Source: Trichostrongylus colubriformis (Eukaryota > Nematoda > Chromadorea > Rhabditida > Trichostrongylidae). Taken from it: 64,000 bases of DNA. The notes under the pieces are model-generated. The model was not told the origin of the DNA, ran no database searches, and was given only the letters and a program-made list of their open reading frames with translations. Positions 11,904 through 24,931 of this stretch are shown here, piece by piece. The stretch's first letter is position 1. Every line of letters begins with the position of its first letter. Made by a program: the position numbers and the translations under genes. Location of the stretch: assembly GCA_963978905.1 (NCBI GenBank), contig OZ022257.1, positions 5,838,965 to 5,902,964 of the forward strand, in the 5' to 3' direction.

Positions 11904-13902
11904 TTCGCGATCACCACCATTCCGCTGGTGAGAGTGCGTGTCGCTTTTGATAGGAGAGCGGTCGCGGAGGTCTCGCCTACCTCCCACTGGTTGCTAGTCG
12001 TGAAAATCCTGTCTCATTAGTAACGAAATTCCCACCCAAACCCTCCCTGCTCCTGAAAAGATTTGTGTTATGAGTGACCACTGCATTTGAGTTGTGTAAG
12101 CACAGCGTATGTCCTATTTTTGCCAGTGTAGTCGCCAGCCAAAAGCAGAATCATCTAATAGTGTTCCGTTGACAAGACACTTCCGCATGCGGTCGCGTCG
12201 CGGTTGCACTGTAATCACATGATATGACCTCCGAATTACTTCGAAAATTTATTGTGTAGTGGTTGCGACAAAAGAGGGTATCAGAGAGTCAAAGATTTTT
12301 CGACAGGGGGGTTGTATCGAAGGGGGGGGTATGGGCTGCGTCGTGTGATTGCAGAGATAAGCAGTGGTCCCAGGCATAATAAGCGGAACGTGCCGTCAGC
12401 TGACCCATGGGGGAAGGGTCGTACTGAAGCGTCCAGTTTCCTCGATATGGGTGTGCCCTGTTGACATAACTAATGAAAACTGCTAACAATTTTCAATTCG
12501 AACAAACCCTATCTAGCTTTTTGATGATTCTACTGTCGCCCTGAAACCACTTACAATGCCTTCTTTCCTAGTGCTAATTTATGAGAGGACCAAAAACAGG
12601 ATGTTTTGTTCTGATTTTCCTTCACATAATTAATATCTGCGTCATGAGCAACTACATACTGTATTATTAGTTATAATTATTGACCTAGTAGATCACAGTC
12701 TACGGAAATCACTCATGAAGCACTTTTCATTCATGACTTTCTACTCTAGCTTGCCCGCCTTGCTATTGATCAGATTTTATAGCTTTATTGATTGCTTTTT
12801 TGTGTTTTCTTTATTGGTTTTTGTTCCTTGTTCCTTGTGCTGTATCCCACAGCTGTATATAGTTCGCGTCACAGCTGACACCATCGCATGAGGCCGCCTA
12901 AACATTGGCAGCCATCCAAAGTCGTCAGCTTGAAGAGGAATTTTAGCTTCCGCCTGAAAGCTCCGCCTGAAAGCGATAATCCTACATATCGCTTCTTTCG
13001 AGATTTCTATGCCTCTGTTATAAAAATTGTATTTGGTCATTTCAATAAAGTCCATAGTTATTGATTTATACGTCCAACCATTGGTAAATATATTCACGTC
13101 GTAAACATACATGTTTACTGCCATGAAATACGATTCGTGTACAGTTTTTGTTTGTTCTTAGTAACTAGTCACTGTTCTAAATATGTAAATAATATTAAGA
13201 TGACAAAGTAGTGATAGTGATTGATTTCGAAATTCATATAGCACAATAGGTCAATAGAACATATAATTTATACAGTACCCATGAAAAGATTGACGGTTGA
13301 ATTCGTTTCAGCCACACCCCCAATTTATGACAGTTGTCGTGTTTTGATGACATGATTGTATGAGCGCTTTCTTCGTCTTAACAATGGTGGTACATCTCTG
13401 AAACATTCACATCCGGTACGTTTTCGTTCCATGCCACGATCTCGTTGTGGATAACAGAAACCGCCTTCGGAACCCTGAAACAGCCTTTTCACTCTGAACA
13501 GACTTGACTACACTCATCTGAACACAGGGTGCCTCAAAAGTCGTGTTTGATGCGTTCGGCAAGGGGAACAATGATTTTCTGCACTGAAGGTGCGCCCAAA
13601 ACAGCTCAACCTTTGTAATCCACCGTTTTAGCGCTCCTCTCACAGAGGCTATCGTCATGTGCTGCTTATAACCGCTGCACATCACAGATCCATGTGATGC
13701 CAGCCTATAGTTTTTTTGCATGATACCACATGCAAGCAAACACGTTCACCGCCAAGATCAGCTGCTATGGTGATACCATGTTTCACATTTTCAGTCTTTT
13801 AGTTCATCTGCCGGCGCTGTACGTTGCAGCACTACTTTGATTTCCAGCACTAGATTAGTGTAGCGTATCCATGCCTATAAAAAAGGAGAAGATTGGAAAC
13901 AT

Positions 13903-14880
13903 TGGGTCATTCCATGAGTAGTGTCGTTTTTTTTTTCAAACAAAATTTTTCTTTCGAAATTACAAATTTTTGCAGCATGTCAAATTTTGTTCGGAAAAGA
14001 TTCTTCTGCTCTATAAAAAGGCATATTCAATTCCTATGAGCGTCATAATGAGACCGATTTTCAGGCTGGCGAAGTGGTTTGTTCAGTCGACAAAAATCGA
14101 CCAAACCGGCAGCCCCGACCTCTTCTGCATGTTCCACCAATTGGTTGCTTGAAAAGTCAGATCGCTCTTTTTTTCGCATTCATGCTCCCGCCACAACTCG
14201 ATGATTTTTGACAGTTTCTTCGAACCGGGCAATAGAATTTTCTTCACCAATCAATTGAAAGAGTTGTGAAACGTCAAGTACAGGTAACTGGTAAGCACGG
14301 GGAAACATCACTGACCGGATTCCTTGAGTTTCTGTTGAAAAAATAAAGTGTGCAATAATGTCAAGTGGGCCGCTATCACACATTTTTAAAATTCAGTATG
14401 AATCACAGCCAAAACTATTACGAAACACATTTTCGATAGAGCATACAAAATCCGACCGAATGGTTCATAAGGCAATGCTGAGCAAGGGATTCGAAAGGAA
14501 AAATTTCATTCTGACTAAACGTGAGCGCTTTCGGAAAAAGGAATTTAAAAAAAAGAACGACGCCACTTCTTGATCAACCAAGTTTTGGAAATTGCAGAAC
14601 TGGTCGGGGCTTAGCACGGGACACATGACTGGTTGATTTTCCTAAAGTGAAGTATAGTGTTTTAATTAATTGCCGGTTTAGTCGATTTTCGTCGGCTGGG
14701 CCTACCTCTTGCAAGCCAGGATATCGGCGCCATTCTTAAAAGCACAAAAACTAAACATCAATTTTCGTAGAGCCAAAAAATCTCTTTCAAGTGATATATG
14801 AGATGCCGCAAAAACTTGTAACTTTATAAGAAAAATTTTTGCGTGAAAAAAAGAACGACATTACTTATGGAATGACCCAA
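13903..14880. mobile_element. Inverted-repeat DNA transposon, non-autonomous
   Basis: The ends share an inverted terminal repeat of about 36 bp beginning TTGGGTCATTCCAT(G/A)AGTA. The 978-bp interior has only short frames (60-71 codons) without recognisable motifs. Superfamily not determined; no clear target duplication. Confidence 0.7.
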
Positions 14881-15101
14881 TAAATAAGTAGATCACATTT
14901 TTCCTCGAGCTCAACATCTTTTTCTGGCGCGGCAATTCTGGTTAGCATGCAAATCGCAACAGTACATAAATTATTGCATCGGTACCGGCGCTGGTGAACG
15001 TGCGAGTCATCTGCTGGAAATTCATAGAACATGCAGCGATTAGCTGGACCCCGTTTATATGTGAAATAAATTCCGAGATCTCTTATCGACCATCAAGGCT
15101 T

Positions 15102-15512
15102 AAAGGAATCGTCCACGGAAAATTAGTTCCTTTGTTACCCTTATATTTATGGTGTATTTGTCTAATAAGGGCCGCATGCAAAGTTTCACGCAAAAAGATA
15201 CAGCTCTCCTAATTCTTGGGCCAGGTGGGCGGGGTCTTCAAGTACAAACCCGCCCCGTCGTCCGCCGCGGTTGAGAACGGAGAGTGAGTTCGTTAACGTA
15301 ACTTTTTTTCCTACAATGCGTCTCCGACCGCGACGCACGACGTGGTGGGCACTTGCTTGGAAGCCCCGCCCAACGGAACAGGACTTTGTGGTGGCGTATC
15401 TTACCCGGATTCACATTTTTCTGCTTGTAACTTAGCATGCGGCCCACAGTAGGCAAATACAACATAAATGTATGGGTAACAGAAAAAATGATTTTCCGTG
15501 AACGGTTCCTTT
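15102..15512. mobile_element. AAAGGAATCGTCCACGG-family palindromic MITE, copy 2
   Basis: 411-bp copy with the same inverted ends and the mirrored GGGCCGCATGCAAAGTTTC block; about the same internal layout as 5171-5599. Confidence 0.75.
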
Positions 15513-18055
15513 AATCCAGGATGGTAGGCCACATTTCCATCGTGGTTGGTCACGTCATCCGTTGCATTTACCACAATTTCATCATAAACACTTCCATTTA
15601 ATATTTGTAAATGTGGCCGAATGGTTCTCATACGGCTGAATACGTGCAATACGTGCAGCTATGAATGATCAGAGTACGAATGATCTCACAGGGTTATCAT
15701 GGCATTTTTGCATCGTCATTGATTGATAGCCAATTCAACAGGGGTTTGCCCGACGGGTGTTCTGTGTGTTATTCGGTCATTACAAACACGTTTCACCTTC
15801 GATTTACTATTTGTTTGCTTTGCCACTCGTTCCCGTATGATTTTCGCCCTTTTCGATGCTCGATTTAGCTGATCGATTTTTTTTTCACCTAATTCTTTTC
15901 TATTCGATTCATTTTATGCTACGCTACTTTTCAATATTTGTAGTAATCAGTTTTGTGGTTCATCGAGTATAATCCCAGTATATAGCAACTAAGTTGAGTA
16001 TTGGCCTCCCTGCTAGCAAAAGAAACTAAAATGTAATGTAGAGGATAAAGCATTTGCGCTGTAAGTTTTAATCCCATAGTTTTGATAATTGAATAATTTC
16101 AATAATTGTTTCAATTCATATTCATGGCTACGAGCATAGAGGGTCAAAGGTGGTATTCTATGGCGCTACGATAGGTTGGGAGGTACACAAAAGGTTTATA
16201 CTTTTTAGGGTTCCTTTTTTTCTGAGCTTATGTAGAATCCAAGAGTCCACATCTACTAAATCGTATCGTGTTCTTTGTCTTTCTACCTTTAGAGGCATGT
16301 TTTTTTTGTTTTCTTTAAAAACTAAATACTAACGGTCACATCATTCAGCCTTCTTCTCCCTTGATTGTGCGAAATGTAGAAATGTGAAATGTAACGAGCT
16401 TCTTTTTGTCAGTTTTCGATTTCTGGAATTTCCTTCATTTTCTCAGTAATGAAGGAATTTCCTCGGTTCTTCTCACAATTTCGTTCTTCTAGTGTATCCA
16501 GTAGAGTGATTTTGAGAAAAATTAAAATCATACAAAGGGGGAGGGGATCCGTGAGCGAGTCCTTCAGAATTCTTTTCGACGCTGAACGTGACCCTGATCT
16601 GTATCTGATTCACTGGACTTGCGAAAACCGCCAACTCGTCCCGAACTACAGAAACCACTAAATGCCTGCTTCCACCAATAGCCCCCGTGCAACCAACCCA
16701 CACGTGTTCCCTCTATCGCACCTTTCTTGGAAAGTCATTGACGCAATATGTCACGTGTACAATCGCGTTTCGTGGTCTTATCAATCTGAAAGCCTGATTT
16801 TACGACCAATAATTGTCGATGACAACCGATAGCGGTCATGGGGACATTCTCTGAGCTGATAAGGGCCCCTTCATTGCTACTGTCTTCATTTGTGTTCTTG
16901 ACTGATCTTCTACTACCAATTACAATTAATCACAAGAGTACTCATTATTTATTCACTTATATTACTGATTGTTTGTTTACTTTTATTTATTCACATCGAG
17001 GTGAGAAGAAATTTTATAATAGTATAATGCCAGACATACATTTTGGTCTGTTCCGTACCCACATGGCCTCACGTAAATGTAGCATGACCCATACGCTACG
17101 CCACGACCGCGCGCTTGTTTTTTCGCCTAAGATTTCTTAGATGCGACGTGAATATTCTTGCGTAGATATTGATTTTGGAACCTTTTTCGGTTTTGTTAGC
17201 TGCTGATTTTCCCCTAATGATTGCTTTCAAACTATATAGAGCATGTGCTTATTTTAATGTTTTCCCCTCAATAACAATGTAAACAATGCTTTCTTTGCCA
17301 TCGGCAACGTACAAGATTGCATAGAAGTTACCTTTGGACGAGTTTGAATCCAATGGACACGGATGCTCGTTAAGTAGTGCCTTCAGTACTGGAATTTCTA
17401 TCTTATTTATTTTATTGTGCTCGATAGCAAAGCCTATTTGCAGCGCGAGTCACCGCTGCTAACGAAGGCATCGCACTGTGGGCGGTGCTTGAAATTCCGG
17501 CACGATGTAAGTGGCTTTAGCACCCCAATAACTCGCCCATGAGCTATAAAAACGTACAACCAACAAAGGGTACCGGAATACCCTGATTATCGTGAATTGT
17601 GGTTTTGATCAATCAGTGTTTTCTTAGGAAATTCATGCAAAACTCACCGTTTCTTGACATTTTCTCGAACAATGCGCATGTTTGCCAGTACATATTGAGC
17701 CATCAAGTGGTGCAAGGTATTCGAAGCACTTACAACTGAATCGAGCAATCAATACGTATAGTTTTCACGGGAGATTCTCTATAAAATCAAACAAACAAAT
17801 GTTTTTCAATTTAATAATTTAAATTAATCTAGGCTCTTCTCTCAAACACTAGACACCCAATTGATGTCAGTTCAGTCCTACCTAAAGTTCTTTCCATCCC
17901 ATTCTGTGCAATGGCCATACCAAAAGTTGTCGACCTGTAAATTAAAAGTCATAAACAAACAAACAAACTTACTATGGATTGCATTAGGTTGATGCACACA
18001 GGGTGCGACCTCTTTTTCAATAGTTTTTGTTCAGCAGAAGTAGTAGGCTAACTCG
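15513..18055. other. No recognisable gene
   Basis: A+T-rich sequence with short frames only. A block at about 17065-17155 (CGACCGCGCGCTTGTTTTTT, CGCCTAAGATTTCTTAGATG) recurs at 19935-20000, so part of it is repetitive. Confidence 0.5.
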
Positions 18056-18320
18056 AAAGGATCGTCCACGGGAATTTGAGTTTTTTTTATTCCCACATAT
18101 TTATTGTAACATCTGTTTACTAAAGGCCGCATGCAAAATGTGCCTAAACTAGAATACGATTGAAATAGAGCTCCCCAAAGTGGCAGACGATGGTGTGGGG
18201 CCTCCAAGTGGGTTTAAACGCTAGAGAGCTGAGGAGCAGGGAGGCGACACTCACCTGGACAGCGAGGCAGAGCGAGAAGCAAAGAACATTGGACTCGAAA
18301 ATTGGAATTGTGCTCTGGCG
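18056..18320. mobile_element. Partial AAAGGAATCGTCCACGG MITE, second subfamily
   Basis: Left end AAAGGATCGTCCACGGGAAT, then GGCCGCATGCAAAATGTG, then the AGCTCCCCAAAGTGGCAGAC / GAGGAGCAGGGAGGCGACA interior shared with 7764-8186. No right end recognised. Confidence 0.5.
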
Positions 18321-18469
18321 ATGGGGAGGGAAGCGGAAAAGCCAGAAGAAGTAGGCAGTATTGAGAGATGCAATCTAATTAAAGACCGCACGCAAGAGAC
18401 TGAGGAAATAATTCTGGCCCCTTGTGAAACGTACAAGTCGAAGATATAAGCAGTATAACAATAGAGGAG

Positions 18470-18720
18470 GAGTGGATGAAAGGCCAAGACACTGGTGGGA
18501 CCCTTTTTCACTCCTTCTTCGTCCCCTCTGCATCACTAGCGCTGAGAAGTAGATGCAGATGACGAGAGGCTATACTACCCAGGTGCGATGCCCGCTTTCG
18601 CAAATTCTTTGAAGCGCTGCAGCTGAAAGTGAAGCGCTATGAGATCTCGATAAAGACTCCTGAGGCGCGCTTTTTCAGGTGAGTTTTGCAACAGACTCTC
18701 CCCCCTTGACTGACCTTTTC
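18470..18720 (-). repeat. Dispersed repeat family D, reverse copy
   Basis: Shows CCTCTGCATCACTAGCGCTG, AGTAGATGCAGATGACGAGA, AGATCTCGATAAAGACTCCT and GAGGCGCGCTTTTTCAGGTG, that is the family blocks in reverse. Confidence 0.5.
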
Positions 18721-21360
18721 ATTTGCACAGAACACCGTCCCCAGTCAGCTTTCCATCAGTGCCTTCCGTTGGAAAGGGAGCGGGATTGGAGAGAATCACG
18801 AATTAGAATGATATCAAGTTAGATATTACGATTGCATTCATTCGTTTCATGTCTTTCACTTGGGCTGATGCCGACAGAGAGGGATAGGCATATAGAAAGG
18901 TTCAATTTAATCAGGTAAATTACATTCATGTGTTGATTCCTCTATCAAATATTGATGATGCCCGATGTTTCTATTGAATATTTTTTGTGCCTTGATAAAT
19001 AATAAAGAGCTGACTGACTGAAATTCCACAGACCTTACATAGTTCGTCACATGCTTGATGGTCGAGCACGTTGCAGTAGGAGCTGAAATTCTTTAAATTA
19101 TTTGTAGAAATGCTAATACGTCATTTCCACTATGGTGTATGAACTCTGTTTGTTGTTTGGTGTTTGTTATGTTGTTTGGTCAATGGGGTGCTCTCCTCAG
19201 TATCGATCCAGCTTTATATGGCTGAATCATTGAACGGCTGCACCCCTTCGTTTTCTTAGCCACCTTTTTCACATCGTTGGGCTCTTTAATATTTATTTTG
19301 GTGATCAAAGAATGCTCTCAATTGTTCGGTTAGCCAATTCAATGACAACAGTGATAGGGTAATGGGGTGGGTAATGAGAAATCTTAGATGGATCACCGAA
19401 AGAAAGCTAGGTGTAACAATAAGAAGACTAGATGGTGCGAGTATCCCCTAAAAGGAGCGTTGCTGAACTTTAAAAGAATTTTCAATAGCTACCATTTGTT
19501 CCGAATGCCTTTAATTATACTAATTGATGATGTTAAACGGTACCTTTTGGCCTTTTCCTTAACCACTTAGTCTCACTTAATGACTGTAGTGGGGTGACGT
19601 GGGTGATCAGAACTCCTATAAGTCTCAAAAATGCAATCTAGGGGTCTAAGAAGACTAAATGTTGTGAAATTTTCGATGGAAAAGAGTGGCTCATGGCTCT
19701 TCCACAGCGTTACTTGTTTTATTCTAGTCCGCCCCTTTTTTCGGCTCGAACCGCCTCTTTTAGAAATCAATGGCATCAAGGGAGTCTTATTTTCCTGGTT
19801 TTCGACCGTTTTATTCCGTTTTCTCCACTTTCGTACTATCAAAGACGTCGACCTTCATACTTGATGATCTTTCCACATTCGACCTCAATTACCCCTATAA
19901 CTGCCTGTAAGTGGGCAACTGAACATGCCACATGCGCCGCGTCGCGACCGCGCGCTTGCTTTTTCGCCTAAGGTTCATTAGATGCGAAGTGAATACTCCA
20001 AAATAATGTGAGGAGTACACTTCAACCCTAAAGGGATCACTGAGTTTCTCATTAAAAACTGTTCTGGAAGGTGTCTTATTTCTTCGGTTTTTGACGTTTC
20101 ATTCGCTTTTTCTTCATTTCAGTACCATTTAGTGAGTACCTTTACTTTCATATTCAATGAACATTTCATATTCGGACCGAACTATCACTACCACTGCTTT
20201 AAAGTTTCCTCGCCACTCATTCACATCCAACGTTTGACTTCTAACCTGTCGATTTGACCTGCGCTCACAGGACGAGTTATCTAGACCGGTTTCGTCCACG
20301 TTAGTACTTAACGCTGAACTACCACCCATACTCGTAATTAAATGTCTTATCGCTTGGAGACAATTTTTTGCCGCGTGACATATTTGTCATCGCGAAACCG
20401 TTGAATGGTGATCTGCCATTTTTGGATGACATGAATGTTAAGAATGGTAACCAGCTAAATGAAAACCGGTTGTTATCCATAGGCTGCTAGTTCACCGGCC
20501 ATAAGAAGGGCGTACTCCGGGTTGATGACATAAATATTAAAGGAACCGGAAGGGGTCCGGAACAAGAGAAAGGTGCGAAAAACTGAGCATTTTGTAGCGA
20601 ACACTGAAGGTTTGAAGCGATAATCGGTGAAAAAACCCGGATTCAAGCGCGACGCTGCGGTGTGTATTCGGATCCCATTCGCATCAACGCACTGACTTTA
20701 CGAGTTGTCCGCTGTAGGAGACGGGCCGCGGGCCAACGTTATTTGTAGCACCTCACTCCCAGCGCCGTGGAAAAAGTAAAAGGAAAAAACAGCTTTATAA
20801 TGAAAACATCTCATCGTGGCACTATACCAAGGCGTCAAATTGGCGAGTTTGTGCAATGGCGGCCATTTAAACTCGTCCGAACTACGTCTGTTCTACCGTA
20901 GGCCAAAATTACCCCCTTCCGGTGTCTTTAAGAGAGAGCAACGACTAACTCAATCAGAAGCTTGCAATAGAACTCAAAATCCCCTTGCAACCAACTTTGT
21001 TGAAGCTTCTTCGAGTCTTTTAGAATAAAATTTAACTATGCAAGTATCACATGCTCCTGACACATATAGATCAACAGAGGCTTCGGAGCGACCGAATGCT
21101 CCAGCATGCGTTCAAATTGATTTTGATGATGCAAGGGTCACAAGAGCCGTTAAAATTTTCACGGTGTTTGTTTGGAGGCCCATAATTAACAACAGAGGTT
21201 CCCATTACCCGCATTGGTTACGGATTTGGAATCATGACTGATTGAACGTCATTCGGTCTATACAGTAACTTGCGGGTCAAGGTATGTACAAGCCAGCGTT
21301 CTTCATTATCCTCGAGTTTCCATTATCGAGCCTGCCATCAATTTATCCACGCCAAAGAGA
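18721..21360. other. No recognisable gene
   Basis: Unassigned, with the dispersed block at 19912-19990 (shared with 17065-17155). Frames up to 92 codons overlap on both strands without motifs. Confidence 0.5.
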
Positions 21361-21464
21361 TTGCAAAGTTAGATTGCAAATTCTCCTGAGTTGTTGTGTA
21401 AGCTAAATTGTTAACTTGCAAAGTTAGATTGCAAATTCTCTTGAGTTGTTGTGTAAGCTAAACT
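21361..21464 (+). repeat. Tandem duplication, 55-bp period
   Basis: Two copies of a unit beginning TTGCAAAGTTAGATTGCAAA and ending GTAAGCTAAA; first at 21361, second at 21416, differing at one or two bases. Confidence 0.85.
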
Positions 21465-21626
21465 AGTATTAACGTGAATCAGCATTCCCTTTTGTTACTT
21501 ATCAGCCACTCACTTCTATTATCAAATTATTCTTCAAATTCTAGAGGATATTCAACTGAAGCTGGAATGGGATTAGATGCACATTCAGTGGAGGCATTAC
21601 CGTCCAGTCTATCTAATAACCATATA

Positions 21627-22130
21627 CAGTAACGCTCAAAAGTCTTCAACCAAACACTTTTTCACATAACTTTTTTTCTACTCGATCAAATTTGACAAAA
21701 TTTTAATATGTGGTGCCTGAACCTATTGTCAACACTTCCTTTTACTTGAGTGCCGCTTGACTCTTTTCATGGTTTTTTGCAAGAATTTACTACAGACCAC
21801 CGAAAAAAGAAAAAGGCTTGCTCAAGAAAAACGACTTTCTTTACAAAAACAAAACGAGCAAGCCTCAGAGAACATTAATATTTTGTAGAAAGAACACGAC
21901 TTTTGATGACAGCGGCACGGCGGGACGGCATAGGGATGGCTCTCCAAAAACAAAAAATTGCATTTAACCACGTAACTTACACCGTTGAGCGCCAAAATAG
22001 TATATTTAGTATGCAGTGTCTCCGAGTACAACATACTAAAATTCCTCTTAGATTGGCGCAGTTGCAAAAAAGTTACAAGTGAGAAACCCAAGTGAAAGAC
22101 CATTTGGCCGAAGACTTTTGAACGCTACTA
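21627..22130 (-). mobile_element. Tc1-like element, short deletion derivative
   Basis: Termini of the form CAGTAACGCTCAAAAGTCTTC are inverted at both ends with TA borders. On the minus strand near 21869-21960 a frame reads WRAIPMPSRRAAVIKSRVLS and ends TKY, which matches the usual Tc1 transposase C-terminus (MPRR-AVI-A-GG-TKY type). Most of the transposase is missing. Confidence 0.75.
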
Positions 22131-24040
22131 TAGCTCAAGCATTTGGCATTGATCATCCTCTTTTGGATAGCACCACGCATTTCTATTCTATTGCATTCAC
22201 ATGCTGACTAATGGCACTGCAAGCACTGCACGCCATTTGATCCATACAGTAAATTCCGGCAGGTGATGTAAAAGCCACCGTTCCTCATCATCCCTGACTT
22301 TCCGTTATCCAGCCTGTCACCAACTTACCAACTTACCCACTCCAAAGGGACAAAAGGCTTGGTTTGGCAGATACGCAAGCTTTGAACGACGGACCGTTCA
22401 AAGGGATGCGGTAAAGTTTGTCTTGGAATCACCTTCTCCTCATGTGTTCCATATCAAATATGGGAAATATGCGATATATTTTCCAGACATTTCAATCAAT
22501 CTGAAGTTTTCTATAAACGATCGTGCCCCCTTCCGAACTTTGCGCTTTCATTTGACTATTTGACGAAATTTCGTTTGGGCCGTTCAAAAATTTCCCCATT
22601 ACTGCTGGATGAAAAGTGGGGTCCAGTTTTCCCGCTGTTTTTGGTAAAATGAACGTCATACATCGGCAGGTAAATGATTTCTGTGCTACTGGTAACTCAG
22701 TGGGTGTTTACGGAAAAACAAGCCGTTTTTTGCAGCCTATACAATGTGAACCTGTCTTTGAACAAGTTTCAAAATTAGGTTTTGAAATGAAAATTGAAAA
22801 GAAGCCATGTATGTGATTTGCTAAAGCACGGCCCAACATTGTGGACAATTAAAATTCACTCCTCCATTGGAATCTGTTCAAAACAGGGATGAGGTGAAAT
22901 TCTTTTTTGTATTTCTCAGTTGAACCACAAACTTGTTTCGAACCTTGAAATTCAAAATTTGTTTTTTAGCCTAAAAATAAAGGGATAAAGTGCTTTCAAG
23001 TGGTCCCGAAGCTTGCTTGGTGCACTCAACTGTCATGCATAATCGTGAGGTAAATGGATGACCTATTCTATTCAATCATTTGGGAAGGAATGGGGGTGGG
23101 GGGGGGGGGTTGAGAGGTCAGAGGAGAATGGTGGCTTATCCTTATAGGATGTCAGCCCCATCTAGCTCTTCGAAATGACAGAATTCAAAAGACAAAAATG
23201 ACTAAATTCCCACTAAACACCGTTACTCCCTCTGTCATAGTAATATTTGGCGTAAAATAAAGTGTGCTCGTCGTCAATGCACACATCACACGGGATGAGG
23301 CAAGTTTCTCTAATACTTCGAGGCTGAGTTGCACTCATCGCACACACACACACGTCGGCATCCTTGATAATCGAGCGATGAGGCTTGGCCCTTCAGTACG
23401 CTTTACCGCAGAGGATGTAGACCTTGCATACTGGAACTGATGGCAAGGGCTACTGTAGACAAGTGTGGCGGCCCTGTACCACGTAGGATCTTGTTTGCTA
23501 ATGCAGCCATGTGGTCATGAGTCATGTAGAAGGTATCATTGTTCAAAATAATTCAGTAGAACATGGCAATTTACTCGGTTTGACTACCAGAGAAATACAG
23601 AAGGCCGAGGATGACCTTAAGGGAAGGTAAGGGTGTCCCTACATTTTGTGGTTTAAGTAGAACGAAATATTTGAAATGGCTTTTTCCAGTGAAGCTGGGG
23701 GATGTTCCTCCTTTTCCGGAGCTACATGTACAGGGATCAAGCTCCGTGGTGGATAAATCACTCACATCCTTAGCCCTGGAACTCTTTGCCCTTGGGCTTG
23801 GAACGACGCTACCCAGCTGTTGTTCCCCAGTTCATATAACACATTTTTCTCTTTTCTTTTATCTCCTTTTCCCGCTCACTGATCCCACACATGTGCAAAG
23901 GCCGTTGTCCTTTTGCCTACATATTCCGTCATAAATCAAGAACTCATCATTCAAATTTCGATTTGTCTGAAAATCAAACCCAATAAAGGCGTTGTCCTTT
24001 CGAGGAGATTCAGTGGGCGTAAATCCGCCGGAAGTTAGGG

Positions 24041-24669
24041 TCAAGGTTTTTCTTTGTCACCGAACAGCGATATGCTGCAAATAATCGCACAACATTCGCG
24101 AACATATCCCATTGCTACGCCGTGCGCCGTACTAAAACTTGCTCTCACTGCAACGCAACCTATAAAAATTCCCGCTAAAAGTCCAACGTGAACAGCTGGA
24201 TCAACCGGTTGTGATTCACTCACGATGTGTCAACATCTGATGTAACATGTGTTATGCTGCGCTGTGAATAAAAGCGTGATCACTTATCAAAATCATAATT
24301 CACCTTGAATTCAACTGATAAGCTTCCAAGACAATACAAAAAGAAAGCATTGCCTCGGACAAGCATAAAATGCAAATTCTCCGACCCTGTTCTTCCCTTA
24401 TAAATGCGAAAAGCACTTTCTCTCTTCATAACTGCGGAGAGCACTAAATAAGGCTGGGTATTGACGAAAGTCTGAACAGCTATCAAGTTAGTTGTTTCTA
24501 CCTTCATTGAAGGAATCCCCCTCAAATCCATGATTCTAACTTTTTTCATAATCTTTTGTAGATTCAGTACATGAGCAGAAACACGAAAGGGAGTGTGAAA
24601 CTCCTTGTTCCAATGCGAAATCGAGAAATTGAATGAACAGCGCTCCTTTGAGTTCCCGCCAAGCAACAT
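24041..24669 (-). CDS. Tentative three-exon gene, unknown product
   Basis: On the minus strand a 122-codon frame runs from ATG 24669 (MLLGGNSKERCSFNF) to 24304, ending in a donor AAG|GTGAAT. A 42-nt intron (24262-24303) ends in TTTTATTCACAG. Exon 2 is 24224-24261 with donor GTGAGT. A second intron (24075-24223) ends in ATTATTTGCAG, and exon 3 is 24041-24074 ending GDKEKP and TGA. The spliced frame is 145 codons with matching phases at both junctions. No signal peptide, domain or homologue recognised. I chose the splice sites by eye, so a chance open frame remains possible; a neighbouring frame at 23859-24044 on the same strand also looks coding-like and could be an alternative exon. Confidence 0.3.
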
Positions 24670-24835
24670 TTGAACAGTTGTCGGTGGCAAGCGCGCAGTT
24701 CAAATTTTCGCGCCCAATTAATTTGCTTAACTTTCTGCGCCAGTGACCATATACCCTTGCTCTTCGCTCGTGGAGCCCTCCCGCTGTGCCCTCATGAGAC
24801 GCTTTGAGGAAGCTGTTTCAGCCACATTCTTGTTT

Positions 24836-24931
24836 TTTCGCGCGAAACTTAGCGTACGGCTCTTAGTAAGCAGATACAACAGAAGTATATGGGTAATACA
24901 AGAACAAAAATTCTTTGGACGATTCCTTCAA
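24836..24931. mobile_element. Right-end fragment of the AAAGGAATCGTCCACGG MITE family
   Basis: Carries TTCGCGCGAAACTTAGCGTA, then the ATATGGGTAAT box and the terminal GGACGATTCCTT, all in the order seen at the right end of complete copies. Confidence 0.5.
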
